Source of the DNA: Glandiceps talaboti | Lineage: Eukaryota > Hemichordata > Enteropneusta > Spengelidae | Reading direction: 5' to 3' | DNA length: 64,000 bases | Assembly: GCF_964340395.1 (NCBI RefSeq) | Contig: NC_135558.1 | Span: 23,012,064-23,076,063, forward strand | Shown here: positions 1 through 12,186 of the stretch, one piece after another | How positions within the stretch are numbered: position 1 is the stretch's first letter | Layout: every line of letters starts with the position of its first letter | Position numbers and translations under genes: made by a program | Notes under the pieces: model-generated | The model's database searches: none | The model's input: the letters and a program-made list of their open reading frames with translations, nothing else | What the model was told of the DNA's origin: nothing

Positions 1-227
1 GCCTGCTTTACAATCACATCTATAGTCATTGACTAATTGTACACAGTCTTGGGTTCCATTACTATCACATGGGTTGGACAGACATTCATTGACATCACCC
101 TCACAGTATCTGCCTACAAATCCTGGTGGACAGATACAACTAAACCCACCAACATCATCTTGACAGGTTCCACCACGATGACAAGATCCAGGCTGGCAAT
201 CATCACGATTGATTTCACAGTTCTGAC
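1..227 (-). CDS. Notch: Notch exon 16 (partial): end of EGF31, EGF32, start of EGF33
   Basis: This exon is cut by the window edge; 227 nt are visible, entered in phase 1 after TTGCATTCAG. It gives [13 protein letters not shown]32 ([21 protein letters not shown]) and EGF33 ([26 protein letters not shown]). The NGTQ insert between C2 and C3 identifies EGF33 of Notch. Three more EGF repeats are expected to the left. Confidence 0.96.
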
Positions 228-3200
228 CTGAATGCAAGAATAGGTATATACCCATCAGATATATAATTCATAGTGCAAGAAAAGGTTTATATTCTTCAGA
301 TATCATACTGTTCATAATGCAATAATAGGTTTATATCCCTCAGATATGATACTGTTCATAATGCAAAAATAGGTTTATATCCCTCAGATATGATACTGTT
401 CATAATGCAATAATAGGTTTATATCCCTCAGATATGATACTGTTCATAGTGCATTAATAGGTTTATATCCCTCAGATATGATACTGTTCATAATGCAATA
501 ATAGGTTTATATCCCTCAGATATGATACTGTTCATAATGCAATAATAGGTTTATATCCCTCAGATATGATACTGTTCATAATGCAATAATAGGTTTATAT
601 CCCTCAGATATGATACTGTTCATAATGCAATAATAGGTTTATATTCCTCAGATATGATACTGTTCATAGTGCATTAATAGGTTTATATCCCTCAGATATG
701 ATACTGTTCATAATGCAATAATAGGTTTATATCCCTCAGATATGATACTGTTCATAATGCAATAATAGGTTTATATCCCTCAGATATGATACTGTTCATA
801 ATGCAATAATAGGTTTATATCCCTCAGATATGATACTGTTCATAGTGCATTAATAGGTTTATATCCCTCAGATATGATACTGTTCATAATGCAATAATAG
901 GTTTATATCCCTCAGATATGATACTGTTCATAATGCAATAATAGGTTTATATCCCTCAGATATGATACTGTTCATAATGCAATAATAGGTTTATATTCCT
1001 CAGATATGATACTGTTCATAGTGCATTAATAGGTTTATATCCCTCAGATATGATACTGTTCATAATGCAATAATAGGTTTATATCCCTCAGATATGATAC
1101 TGTTCATAATGCAATAATAGGTTTATATCCCTCAGATATGATACTGTTCATAGTGCATTAATAGGTTTATATCCCTCAGATATGATACTGTTCATAATGC
1201 AATAATAGGTTTATATCCCTCAGATATGATACTGTTCATAATGCAATAATAGGTTTATATCCCTCAGATATGATACTGTTCATAATGCAATAATAGGTTT
1301 ATATCCCTCAGATATGATACTGTTCATAATGCAATAATAGGATTATACATAATAGAAATCACCCCAAAAATGCAAACTAAAATAAATTGAAATCAATGTA
1401 TCTTAAGGCTTTTCCTTGCAGTTAATAATTATCACAAAGCACTTGACATTTACAAAAGTGATGTTTTCAGTTACAGGGGTTAGTAAAAATTTCATACAGT
1501 CGTGTGTGTACATGTAGTCTTACCTGAGGTTCCTTTAGGACATGTACATTGGTATTCATTGATCAAATCATGACAGCTACCATGGTTCTGACATGGCTCA
1601 CTAGCACAATTATCAATGTTAGTTTCACAGTTTGCACCAGTGAATCCAGCTATACATACACAAATGTAATTGCCAACTAGATCAGAACAACTTCCACCAT
1701 TGAGACAGGGTGCTGACAGACATTCATCTATTTCATCTTGACAGTAACTTCCTTCATAGCCTGCTCTACATTCACAAATATGGCTGCTACCAGAGTTACT
1801 GCATGTTCCACCATGTTTACACAGTTCATCAATACTTTCACCTATGGAAACAATAAGACTTAGCTTAAAATGTTGGCACTGTTGGAAATGGCATTACTTT
1901 CTATTTCTGTCCATCATTGCAATAATTGTCTTATAAGATATCTTAATTATCATAATAATTGTCTATTACAGGTACGTGGCTGTAACTGGTCATTGTAATA
2001 ATTGTCTATTACAGGTACGTGGCTGTAACTGGTCATTGTAATAACTATCTATTACAGGTATGTGGCTGTAACTGGTCATTGTAATAATTGTCTATTACAG
2101 GTATGTGGCTGTAACTGGTCATTGTAATAATTGTCTATTACAGGTATGTGGCTGTAACTGGACGTCATTGTAATAATTGTCTATTACAGGTATGTGGCTG
2201 TAACTGGTCATTGTAATAATTGTCTATTACAGGTATGTGGCTGTAACTGGTCATTGTAATAATTGTCTATTACAGGTATGTGGCTGTAACTGGTCATTGT
2301 AATAATTGTCTATTACAGGTATGTGGCTGTAACTGGTCATTGTAATAATTGTCTATTACAGGTATGTGGCTGTAACTGGTCATTGTAATAATTGTCTATT
2401 ACAGGTATGTGGCTGTAACTGGTGGTCATTGTAATAATTGTCTATTACAGGTATGTGGCTGTAACTGGTCATTGTAATAATTGTCTATTACAGGTATGTG
2501 GCTGTAACTGGCCATTGTAATAATTGTCTATTACAGGTATGTGGCTGTAACTGGTCATTGTAATAATTGTCTATTACAGGTACGTGGCTGTAACTGGTCA
2601 TTGTAATAATTGTCTATTACAGGTATGTGGCTGTAACTGGTCATTGTAATAGTTGTCTATTACAGGTATGTGGCTGTAACTGGTCATTGTAATAATTGTC
2701 TATTACAGGTACGTGGCTGTAACTGGTCATTGTAATAATTGTCTATTACAGGTATGTGGCTGTAACTGGTCATTGTAATAATTGTCTATTACAGGTATGT
2801 GGCTGTAACTGGCCATTGTAATAATTGTCTATTACAGGTATGTGGCTGTAACTGGTCATTGTAATAATTGTCTATTACAGGTATGTGGCTGTAACTGGTC
2901 ATTGTAATAATTGTCTATTACAGGTATGTGGCTGTAACTGGACGTCATTGTAATAATTGTCTATTACAGGTATGTGGCTGTAACTGGTCATTGTAATAAT
3001 TGTCTATTACAGGTATGTGGCTGTAACTGGTCATTGTAATAATTGTCTATTACAGGTATGTGGCTGTAACTGGTCATTGTAATAATTGTCTATTACAGGT
3101 ATGTGGCTGTAACTGGTCATTGTAATAATTGTCTATTACAGGTATGTGGCTGTAACTGGTCATTGTAATAATTGTCTATTACAGGTATGTGGCTGTAACT

Positions 3201-6200
3201 GGTGGTCATTGTAATAATTGTCTATTACAGGTATGTGGCTGTAACTGGTCATTGTAATAATTGTCTATTACAGGTATGTGGCTGTAACTGGCCATTGTAA
3301 TAATTGTCTATTACAGGTATGTGGCTGTAACTGGTCATTGTAATAATTGTCTATTACAGGTACGTGGCTGTAACTGGTCATTGTAATAATTGTCTATTAC
3401 AGGTATGTGGCTGTAACTGGTCATTGTAATAGTTGTCTATTACAGGTATGTGGCTGTAACTGGTCATTGTAATAATTGTCTATTACAGGTACGTGGCTGT
3501 AACTGGTCATTGTAATAATTGTCTATTACAGGTATGTGGCTGTAACTGGTCATTGTAATAATTGTCTATTACAGGTATGTGGCTGTAACTGGTCATATCA
3601 AATGAACATGAAATCTGAATCTAATATCATTGATGCATTTCAAATTTTGTCATTCATCATTTAGTAATGTCTATCCTTAATTTGTACCTTTCATAAGAGC
3701 TGCTACTTCACAAGGCACCATATTGACGTCACACAATAATCCAGTCCAGTGCGGTAGACAACTACAGGTGTACTGAGCATTATTCTGAGTACAAGTGGCA
3801 CCATTCCGACAAGGATTGTTTGCTGCACTACACCATTCCAACACAGTCTAGATGTTACAAAATAAATATCACATTAACCCTTGTGACGCCACGTCGTTGA
3901 TATCCACGACGTAGCACTTCCGTACTCCACGCCCATGTCGTTGATATCAATGACAACAGGGTAATTTGCATATGCTGTCAATAAAGTGACGTTGTAATGG
4001 GTTTATCGCTGTCCCGCCCTTATACCCATAATAAGTATTATATTATAGCATTACCAATTCCAGTGAATTTTGTGACGTCATCGCTGTACATTATTACTGA
4101 TAATGTACTCCGTTATTGGGCATCGCGGCCCCGGAACGAGCATAACAATACAAGCTTATGTCCGTAAGGCAATAAAGGTGTGCATATTTAAGAACAGGGA
4201 AATTATGGGGTAAACACCATAAGAATTTTTTTTTAAAGATTGAAATTAAAATGAAAGAAATTTGTGTTCACAGCAGTTCATTGAAGTGCATATGTGTCTG
4301 TACGTGTACGTACGTATGTCGCTATGATTAGTATTCAGCTTCCGGGCCAACGTGGCAGACGATGTTCAGCGCTGTGTATATAATACGTTGTTTTGCGTTT
4401 CTCGGTCTACAAATTCACTGGAATTGGCAAAACTATAAAATAATAACAATAATGTACGCCCTCCCAGTCCATAATGGACTCAAGCAAACTTTGCACTCCA
4501 TAATGGGCTCGGCTGTCGCCTCGCCCATTATGTCGTTCAAAGTTTGCTTTCGTCCATTATGGGCTGGGAGGGCGTACATTATTGTTTAAATAATGTACAC
4601 GATGTTATCTTATTAAATATTAAATTATTCAGGCGGGAAACAGACACGTGTTTGATTTTCTCACTTTTTGCCGCCGAATGCAAATAGCACCTACTTAGCA
4701 ATGCCTAATATGGCGGCCGCTATAGATATGTATATTGACCTTCCACATTATGCTAATATATTGAACGAAGTAAACCCGGAAGACAGAGAGTTTTTCGCTC
4801 GACTATTTCTAGACAGCTGTAGCGATGATGAAGATTTTACATTTTTGAGGGAGTAAATTTTGTGCTACCAGAACGTATCGAAAACCCTCCTGATGACTTC
4901 GACTTTTGGACTGACGTCGTCAATGGCTGGTCCCGCGATCGCGCAATCCTGCCGATGACAAACCACAGATGCCAATGCCGTATGATTACTACTACATGTT
5001 GGTTTACATGAACTGATAAAGACGTTATGGCAGGATCATGTGGCAGGATCTACATCGCTGTCTTTCGTCAGAGTTTTTTTAACAAACGAAGTGTTAGATA
5101 TAATCGTCCGTGATACGTATTGTTATGCTGCTAGACTCATATGTATGCAGTATTTGTATATGCAAATTTGTTTGTATTTACTGTAAACATCAACAGACTG
5201 TACTTGTTGATTTTATGATAAATATTTTACCCAACACCCATACTATCTGTCTATTAATTTTTACAGCTAATTTCCAATTGTAATCCTTGTATTTATCAAA
5301 AAACTTAAATTTCACATGCTTTTTTGACCAAAAATGTGTGTTTTATACCAATTTTCCCCAATTCCTTGGTCAAGTTACTGACCATACATTCATGTAAATT
5401 AAAATTCAATATTTTATAATTATTGATATACTTGTAGATGAGACCATATCCCATCTGTTTTGGTGTAAAATGATCACTATCAAAACATTGTGTACAACTG
5501 TGTGCAACCTGAAAAGTCTTTGGCCTAGGGGGTAATTTGCATGGAAAGTCTATGGCATCTTAAGGGTTAATATACGGATATCAGTATCAGGAGGGGGGAG
5601 GCATTTGTTGGATTTGTTGATGTTTATCAAATGACTACCGTAGCTGTAAGTGGGAGGGGGGGGGGGGGGTATGATTTGTTGCTGTTTATCAATGGACTAC
5701 AGTTGCTAAGGGTGTGTGGTCATGGTTTTCTAGGGCAAGTTGTGTCAAAATGTTTTAAATAACTGCAGAATAACACCTCCAGAATCATTCCCACCAAGTT
5801 TCAGCCCCATTCACCATGCAGTTTTCAAGATATAACTTTATGATAAAATTGAGCTTTTTAGACCTAATTTGCATATTGCTAATGGGATCATCATGTTGTG
5901 AATACACCTTCATCTACACATAACAAGTCATTGAGAATGACATAGTCCCCGCTATGATTAGATTTTAAGGACCTGGCAGTTTATGTTGTCATTTTCAAAC
6001 CTGGTTAATGTTGTTTGGCCTCATATGGTTGTTTTTGATATCACTACACTGTTCAAGTATATCTGCGTTTATGGCTTTGGACATGAAAATTGCACCAACA
6101 AAATGGCTGCCAGGCAGCCATATCGAATTGTATCAAGACGAAAATGGATATGCACATGTATGTCACAGAACATCGTCCTAATACCAACTTTGAATGAGAT

Positions 6201-9200
6201 CTGTTCAAGCATGTCTGAGTTATGGCTTTGGACATGTAAAATTCTCAAACAAAATGGCTGCTAGGCATACGTGCTAATACAATGTTGTCTGACATCTAAA
6301 AACGATACTAATTATGCCTTGTTAGTTGGTTTTAGTCCTAACACAAGATGCGACTCAAAAATAATAAACATATTTCACACCTATGAGCCGACAGGAAAGC
6401 ATAACAGCAAGATTGATAAACACATTCAATGTCATGCCACTGACATGATTGACATCATAAAGTTCACGTCCATTTGTTTTCCAAGAACCGTCAAAAGACT
6501 GTAATACAGGAATATCCCTTCAGATAAAGTGGTGATATTATTTCCGATCATCAGTTTCGTGTTCAATTTTACACTTTTCATTTGTAGTTTTAAATCATAC
6601 ATTGTGAATTTTCGAGGAACTGAAAAACATGCCTATTCCAATATGGAATATTGACATCACTAACATGTCAATGACATCACTAACTATAGCAAGTTCACAG
6701 AAGTCTCACGTTTCACAAGATTTAGGACAGACGCAATGCCTATATATGAAGTTTAATCAAATTAAAATTAAGGATTTTGGTTTGATTTCACCAAGGCATT
6801 GAAGTTATAGGCTGCAGTTAGAAATAGAAAGATTGAACTGTCTTTGCCATCATCTCAGTAGGAAGAATTTTGAAACAGTCTGTATTTGTAAAAATATTTC
6901 TAAATATTTTACTATTTAACTACAAGTAGCCCAGGCCTTGCTATTACAATTCTAAAAGTAAAGTAAAATGTGCTGGATCATTTGAGTAGCTAGTGTCTAA
7001 TATACTGCTTGCACATCTATGTAAACATATGCAAATTAATATGCTAATATATATGCAAATTGGCCACCCCATAATTTTGTTCATCTGTGGAGAACACTGA
7101 TATCAGCTCAGTTGTGCTAAAAAGGGTGACCCTTACCCTTGTTCCAAATCCAACTCATTGTGTACTTACCTGACAGCGATCCCCGTAGAAGCCTGACGGA
7201 CAATTACACATAAAATGACCAGGTTTATCAATACATGTTGCACCGTGTAGACATGGTCCAGATTCACATTCATTGACAAGGTACTGACAATTAGACCCTG
7301 TATATCCAGGCTGACATTTACAGGTATAGGAGTTAACACCATCAATGCACTCACCACCATACATACATGAGCTGAAAACAATAACAACAAGTCATTGAAT
7401 ATCACATAGTCCTCGCTATGATTAGGTTTTAAGGAACTGGCACTTTATGTTGTCATTTTCAACAAAATGGCTGCCAGGCAGCCATATCGGATTGTATCAC
7501 TATGAAAATGGATATGCACATGTATGTCATAGAACACTGTCCTAATATCAACTTTGAATGAGATCTGTTCAAGCATGTCTGAGTTATGGCTTTGAACATG
7601 GAAAATTCTCAAACAAAATGGCTGCCAGGCAGCCATATTGGATCGTATCAAGATGAAAATGGATATGTACATGTATGTCATAGAACACTGTCCTAATACC
7701 AACTTTGAATGAGATCTGTTCAAGCATGTCTGAGTTATGGCTTTGAACATGGAAAATTCTCAAACAAAATGGCTGCCAGGCAGCCATATTGGATCGTATC
7801 AAGATGAAAATGGATATGCACATGTATGTCATAGAACACTGTCCTAATACCAACTTTGAATGAGATCTGTTCAAGCATGTCTGAGTTATGGCTTTGGACA
7901 TGGAAAATTCGCAAACAAAATGGCTTTGAACATGGAAAATTCTCAAACAAAATGGCTGCCAGGCAGCCATATTGGATTGTATCAAGATGAAAATGGATGT
8001 GCACATGTATGTCATAGAACACTGTCCTAATACCAACTTTGAATGAGATCTGTTCAAGCATGTCTGAGTTATGGCTTTGGACATGGAAAATTCACAAACA
8101 AAATGGCTGTCAGGCAGCCATATTGGATCGTATCACGACAACAATGAATATGCACATGTATGTCATAGAACACTGTCCTATTACCAACTTTGAATGAAAT
8201 CTGTTCAAGCATGTCTGAGTTATGGCTTTGGACAGGGAAAATTTGCAATCAAAATGGCTGCTAGGCGGCCATATTGGTTCATATCATGAAACAAATTGAC
8301 GTGCATATGTATGCCATAGTATGTTGCCCCTGTACCAAGTTTGAAAAAAATCGGTCCAGGCATCTCCAAGAAACGTCTCTGGATGGATGGACGGACGGAC
8401 GGACGGACGGAACCCAATCCATAAGTCAATGAAGGCCATCTAAGTATATTTATGACTTCCAATCATTCTAAGGTTACTTTAATGTGGTATAAGTTGTGTG
8501 TGGGTGTAGTTTATACTGACTATTTATAAGGTACTTTAATGTGGTATAAGTTGTGTGTGGGTGTAGTTTATACTGACTATTTATAAGGTACTTGCAGTAT
8601 TGTACTTACTGAAGCACACTTTTCCATCACTTGCAATTAACTGAACTCAAACCTGGTATTACGATATAACCCATAAATGATCCAATGACATAATTTACCA
8701 TACTTATGAAAAATGTTCAAGTAATCCCTACTATGCAATAAACTGTTTTAACAATTAATGTCAGAAGACAATAGTAATGTTATAGAAAGCATGCATGAGA
8801 TTCAAATCATTTTGCAATAGTTTAATTGAGATTATTATGTAAGTATTTTCACTTGTGAGTAAAAAGGTTATACACTCAGCTTGTGCCACTTAATCAAAGT
8901 GTATGAAATGTTTTCAAATAATACCTAACATATTAAAGTTTTGGGACTTTGAAGTTGAGCTAAATTGAAATTAGCTATTTTACCACAAAGGATCTCAAGG
9001 AAAGTGAAGTTATGCCCTCCAAGTTTCAAAGTGTTCCAAAACTTGACTTTCCCAGCTGTTCAGTGTTTGAAAACATGTCATTCATTAAATACTACAATAG
9101 CAATAATGAAAACATGTCATTCATTAAATAATACAATAGCAATAATGAATCAACTAGCTGTGTATCAAGTACATACTCAGTATCAAAGTGTGCCTTTACT

Positions 9201-10368
9201 TTTGTCAAGATTTAGTTTGCCAGATAAAAGATTTGACACTAGCTCTATAATTGATACTGACCTGTCAGTGCAGTCTTGATCATTGATTTGACAGTATGTA
9301 CCACTGAATCCCAATGGACAAGTACATGTAAAGCTGTCTACATAATCATTACATCTGGCATCATTCATACATGGATTTGACTGACATTCATTGATTTCCC
9401 TGGCACAGTTCTTCAGTGTAAAACCTGGTACACATGCACAGCTGTAATCCTCAATGCCATCAATGCAGGTTCCTCCATTCTGACAAGGATCTGTATAAAT
9501 ACATAAAACCATTAACAATCTAATAATATATAGATTTATAGGTGTGTATATGTATGTGGCCTTGTTGTGTGCCATACTTAGCCTGTTCAGACTACGAATT
9601 TTGTGTAGGGCCAGGCCAGGCCATGGCCAGGTCCTGGTCTGGGACAAAAAAACAGGTGTGAACGGTTTAGCCAGGGCCTGGCCCGGACAAGATTTGGTCC
9701 CAGACGAGAAGGTGGTTCAGGCCCTGGCCTGGGCCGGGCCTGGTCTTGTCCCAGAGCAAAAACGTTCGTGTGAATGCAGACCTTGTCCCAGATGACGCCC
9801 TCTCATGTTGACCTACAGTATATGTTGACCTTTTTACTATTGTCTAAGCGTCCCATGAATGTGTAATGTTATTATCAGTTGGAAAGTAAACAATTATCGA
9901 AGTCAGCCATATTTAACAATAGTAGCGTTGATGTGACTGAGTGTGCTGTTTTTGTCCTAGACTCGATGACAACAAATATGCAATCTGAACGCAGACCAAA
10001 AGTTAACACCTGATTAATTTGTTTACTGGGACCAGGCCGTGGCAAGGTTTTTTACATATGTGAACACCCTTATTAGCTACGTCCTACATTAACATTTGTT
10101 TTAAAAAATATCGCAATGGCACTGTAGCACAACTGTACAGTTTTTAAAAATGTTTATCCATATGCTAGTCCATGCTAACAATAGGTGTTCATTTGCTGAA
10201 TGACTATTCAGTTGCCTATCCAACCATGTTGCTATCTTTGCGATATATGCTATCATCTGGCTGTTGCTGTGGGCGTGGTCTTGTTGCTAGATATATTTGC
10301 ATACATTTATTGAATGTTTATTCATTTGTCTTTCAATTCCTGTTACCTTTGTAATATAGTGTGTGTAT

Positions 10369-10421
<53 letters not shown>

Positions 10422-12129
10422 TGTGTGTGCGCGCGCGCTGTGTGTACTTTTGATTCACTTTTCTTGTGTGTCCCATTATCAATTTGAAATGTATAAAAAT
10501 GTACGGGCCATGGACAACACTAGTTCCGCTGAACTATTTCCATGGTCCACATCAGATAACAATTGTCTATTTCTTTTGTTTTCGTTTTATATATTTGTAT
10601 CATATGCATGTTCTTTGAAAGTGTAGCTTATTTTTGTTATCTGGTGAAATAAATTTCATTCATTCATTCACACTTGATTATTAGACTTGCTATAGGCGTA
10701 GTCTTGTTGCTAGGCAAATTTACATAAGTTTTTTGAATGTTTATTCAATTGTCTATTAATCCCTGTTGCCATCTTCGCAATATATGTGATCATTTGGCTG
10801 TTGCTATGGGAGTGGTCTTGTTGCTAGGCACATTTGCATAGATTTGTTGAATGTTTATTCATTTGTCTTTCAATTCCCGTTATTATCTTTGCAATATATG
10901 TAATTGTTTGTTGCTATGGGCGTGGTCTTGTTGCTAGGCAAATTTACATACATTTTTTTTAATGTTTATTCAATTGTCTATTAATCCCTGTTATCTTTGT
11001 GAAATACATGACCATTTGGCTGTTGCTGTGGAAGTGGTCATGGTTGCTAGGGATATTTGCATACATTTTCTGAACTCTGTACCACTGTACCAGATGATGT
11101 TCTTATTCAACCAAAATATACTGCAATTTGGTTGTTGCTAAAGGCGTGGTCATGGTTGCTAGGGCCATTTGTGTCAATTTTTTTTGAAGAAAATCGGCAT
11201 AATAACACTTTAAGAAACATCTCAACAAGTTTCAGTCTCACTGACGAAGTATTTTGTGAGATATAAGTTTTTGACCAAAAGTGAACATTTGTACACCTAA
11301 TTTGCATATCACTCAAGCATCACTGTATACTTAATATTTCTTCATTCCCATTGAATTTCTGCCTAATCTGCTCAGTAGTTTTGGAATGATTTTTGACCAA
11401 AAAGACACATTTTTAGCCCAATTTGCATATCACTGATGGGACCATCATGTCACGAACAATTCTTAGTATAAACACCCTGAAGAATGTTTCACCCAAATTT
11501 CAGCCCAATCTGCCAAGTAGTTTTAGAATTTAAGCTTTCTGACCAAAAATCACATTTTTTGACCCAAATCACACACCAGTGATAAGATCATTTTGATTTG
11601 AACAATTTCCCAACAACTCATTTAGAATGACACAGTTCCCGCTATGATTGGGTTTTAAGGAACAGGCGGTTTATGTTGTCATTTTCAAATCTGGTTATGG
11701 CTTTGGACATGAAAACTGTACCAACAAAATCGCTGCCAGGCAGCCATATCGGATTGTATCACTACGAAAATGGATATGCACATGTATGTCATAGAACACT
11801 GCTAATACCAACTTTGAATGAGATCTGTTCAAGCATGTCTGAGTTATGGCTTTGGACAGGGAAAATTTGCAAACAAAATGGCTGCTAGGTGGCCATATTG
11901 GATTGTATCATGAAACAATTGACGTGCTTATGTATGCCATTGTATGTTGTCCCTGTACCAAGTTTGAAAAAAATCAGTCCAGGCATCTCCAAGAAACGGC
12001 GCCGGACGGACGGACCCCAATCCATAAGTCCCTGTCCTGGACTTGTCCGGCGGGGACTAACTAGACACCCAAGGTAATGCACCCACAAAATATCATGGCA
12101 ATCGGTCCAGCTGTTTTTGACTTTAAGTC

Positions 12130-12186
<57 letters not shown>

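Larger units (their letters stand above)
3878..5566. mobile_element. piggyBac-like relic flanked by TTAA
   Basis: The element starts CCCTTGTGACGCC after TTAA (3874-3877) and ends TCTTAAGGG before TTAA (5567-5570). TTAA duplication and CCCTT ends are the hallmark of piggyBac. It lies in intron 13. Inside are a short acidic ORF (4701-4856), a near-perfect hairpin (4445-4586) and sub-terminal inverted copies of AATTCCAGTGAATTT near 4060 and 4410. The transposase body is missing. Confidence 0.7.

Noticed and set aside
231-1347. Regularly spaced repeats looking like a CRISPR array
   Set aside because: There are no unique spacers; units are contiguous in a eukaryotic intron.
7584-8084. 166-codon minus-strand ORF
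   Set aside because: It follows the ~153-bp tandem array of a dispersed repeat.
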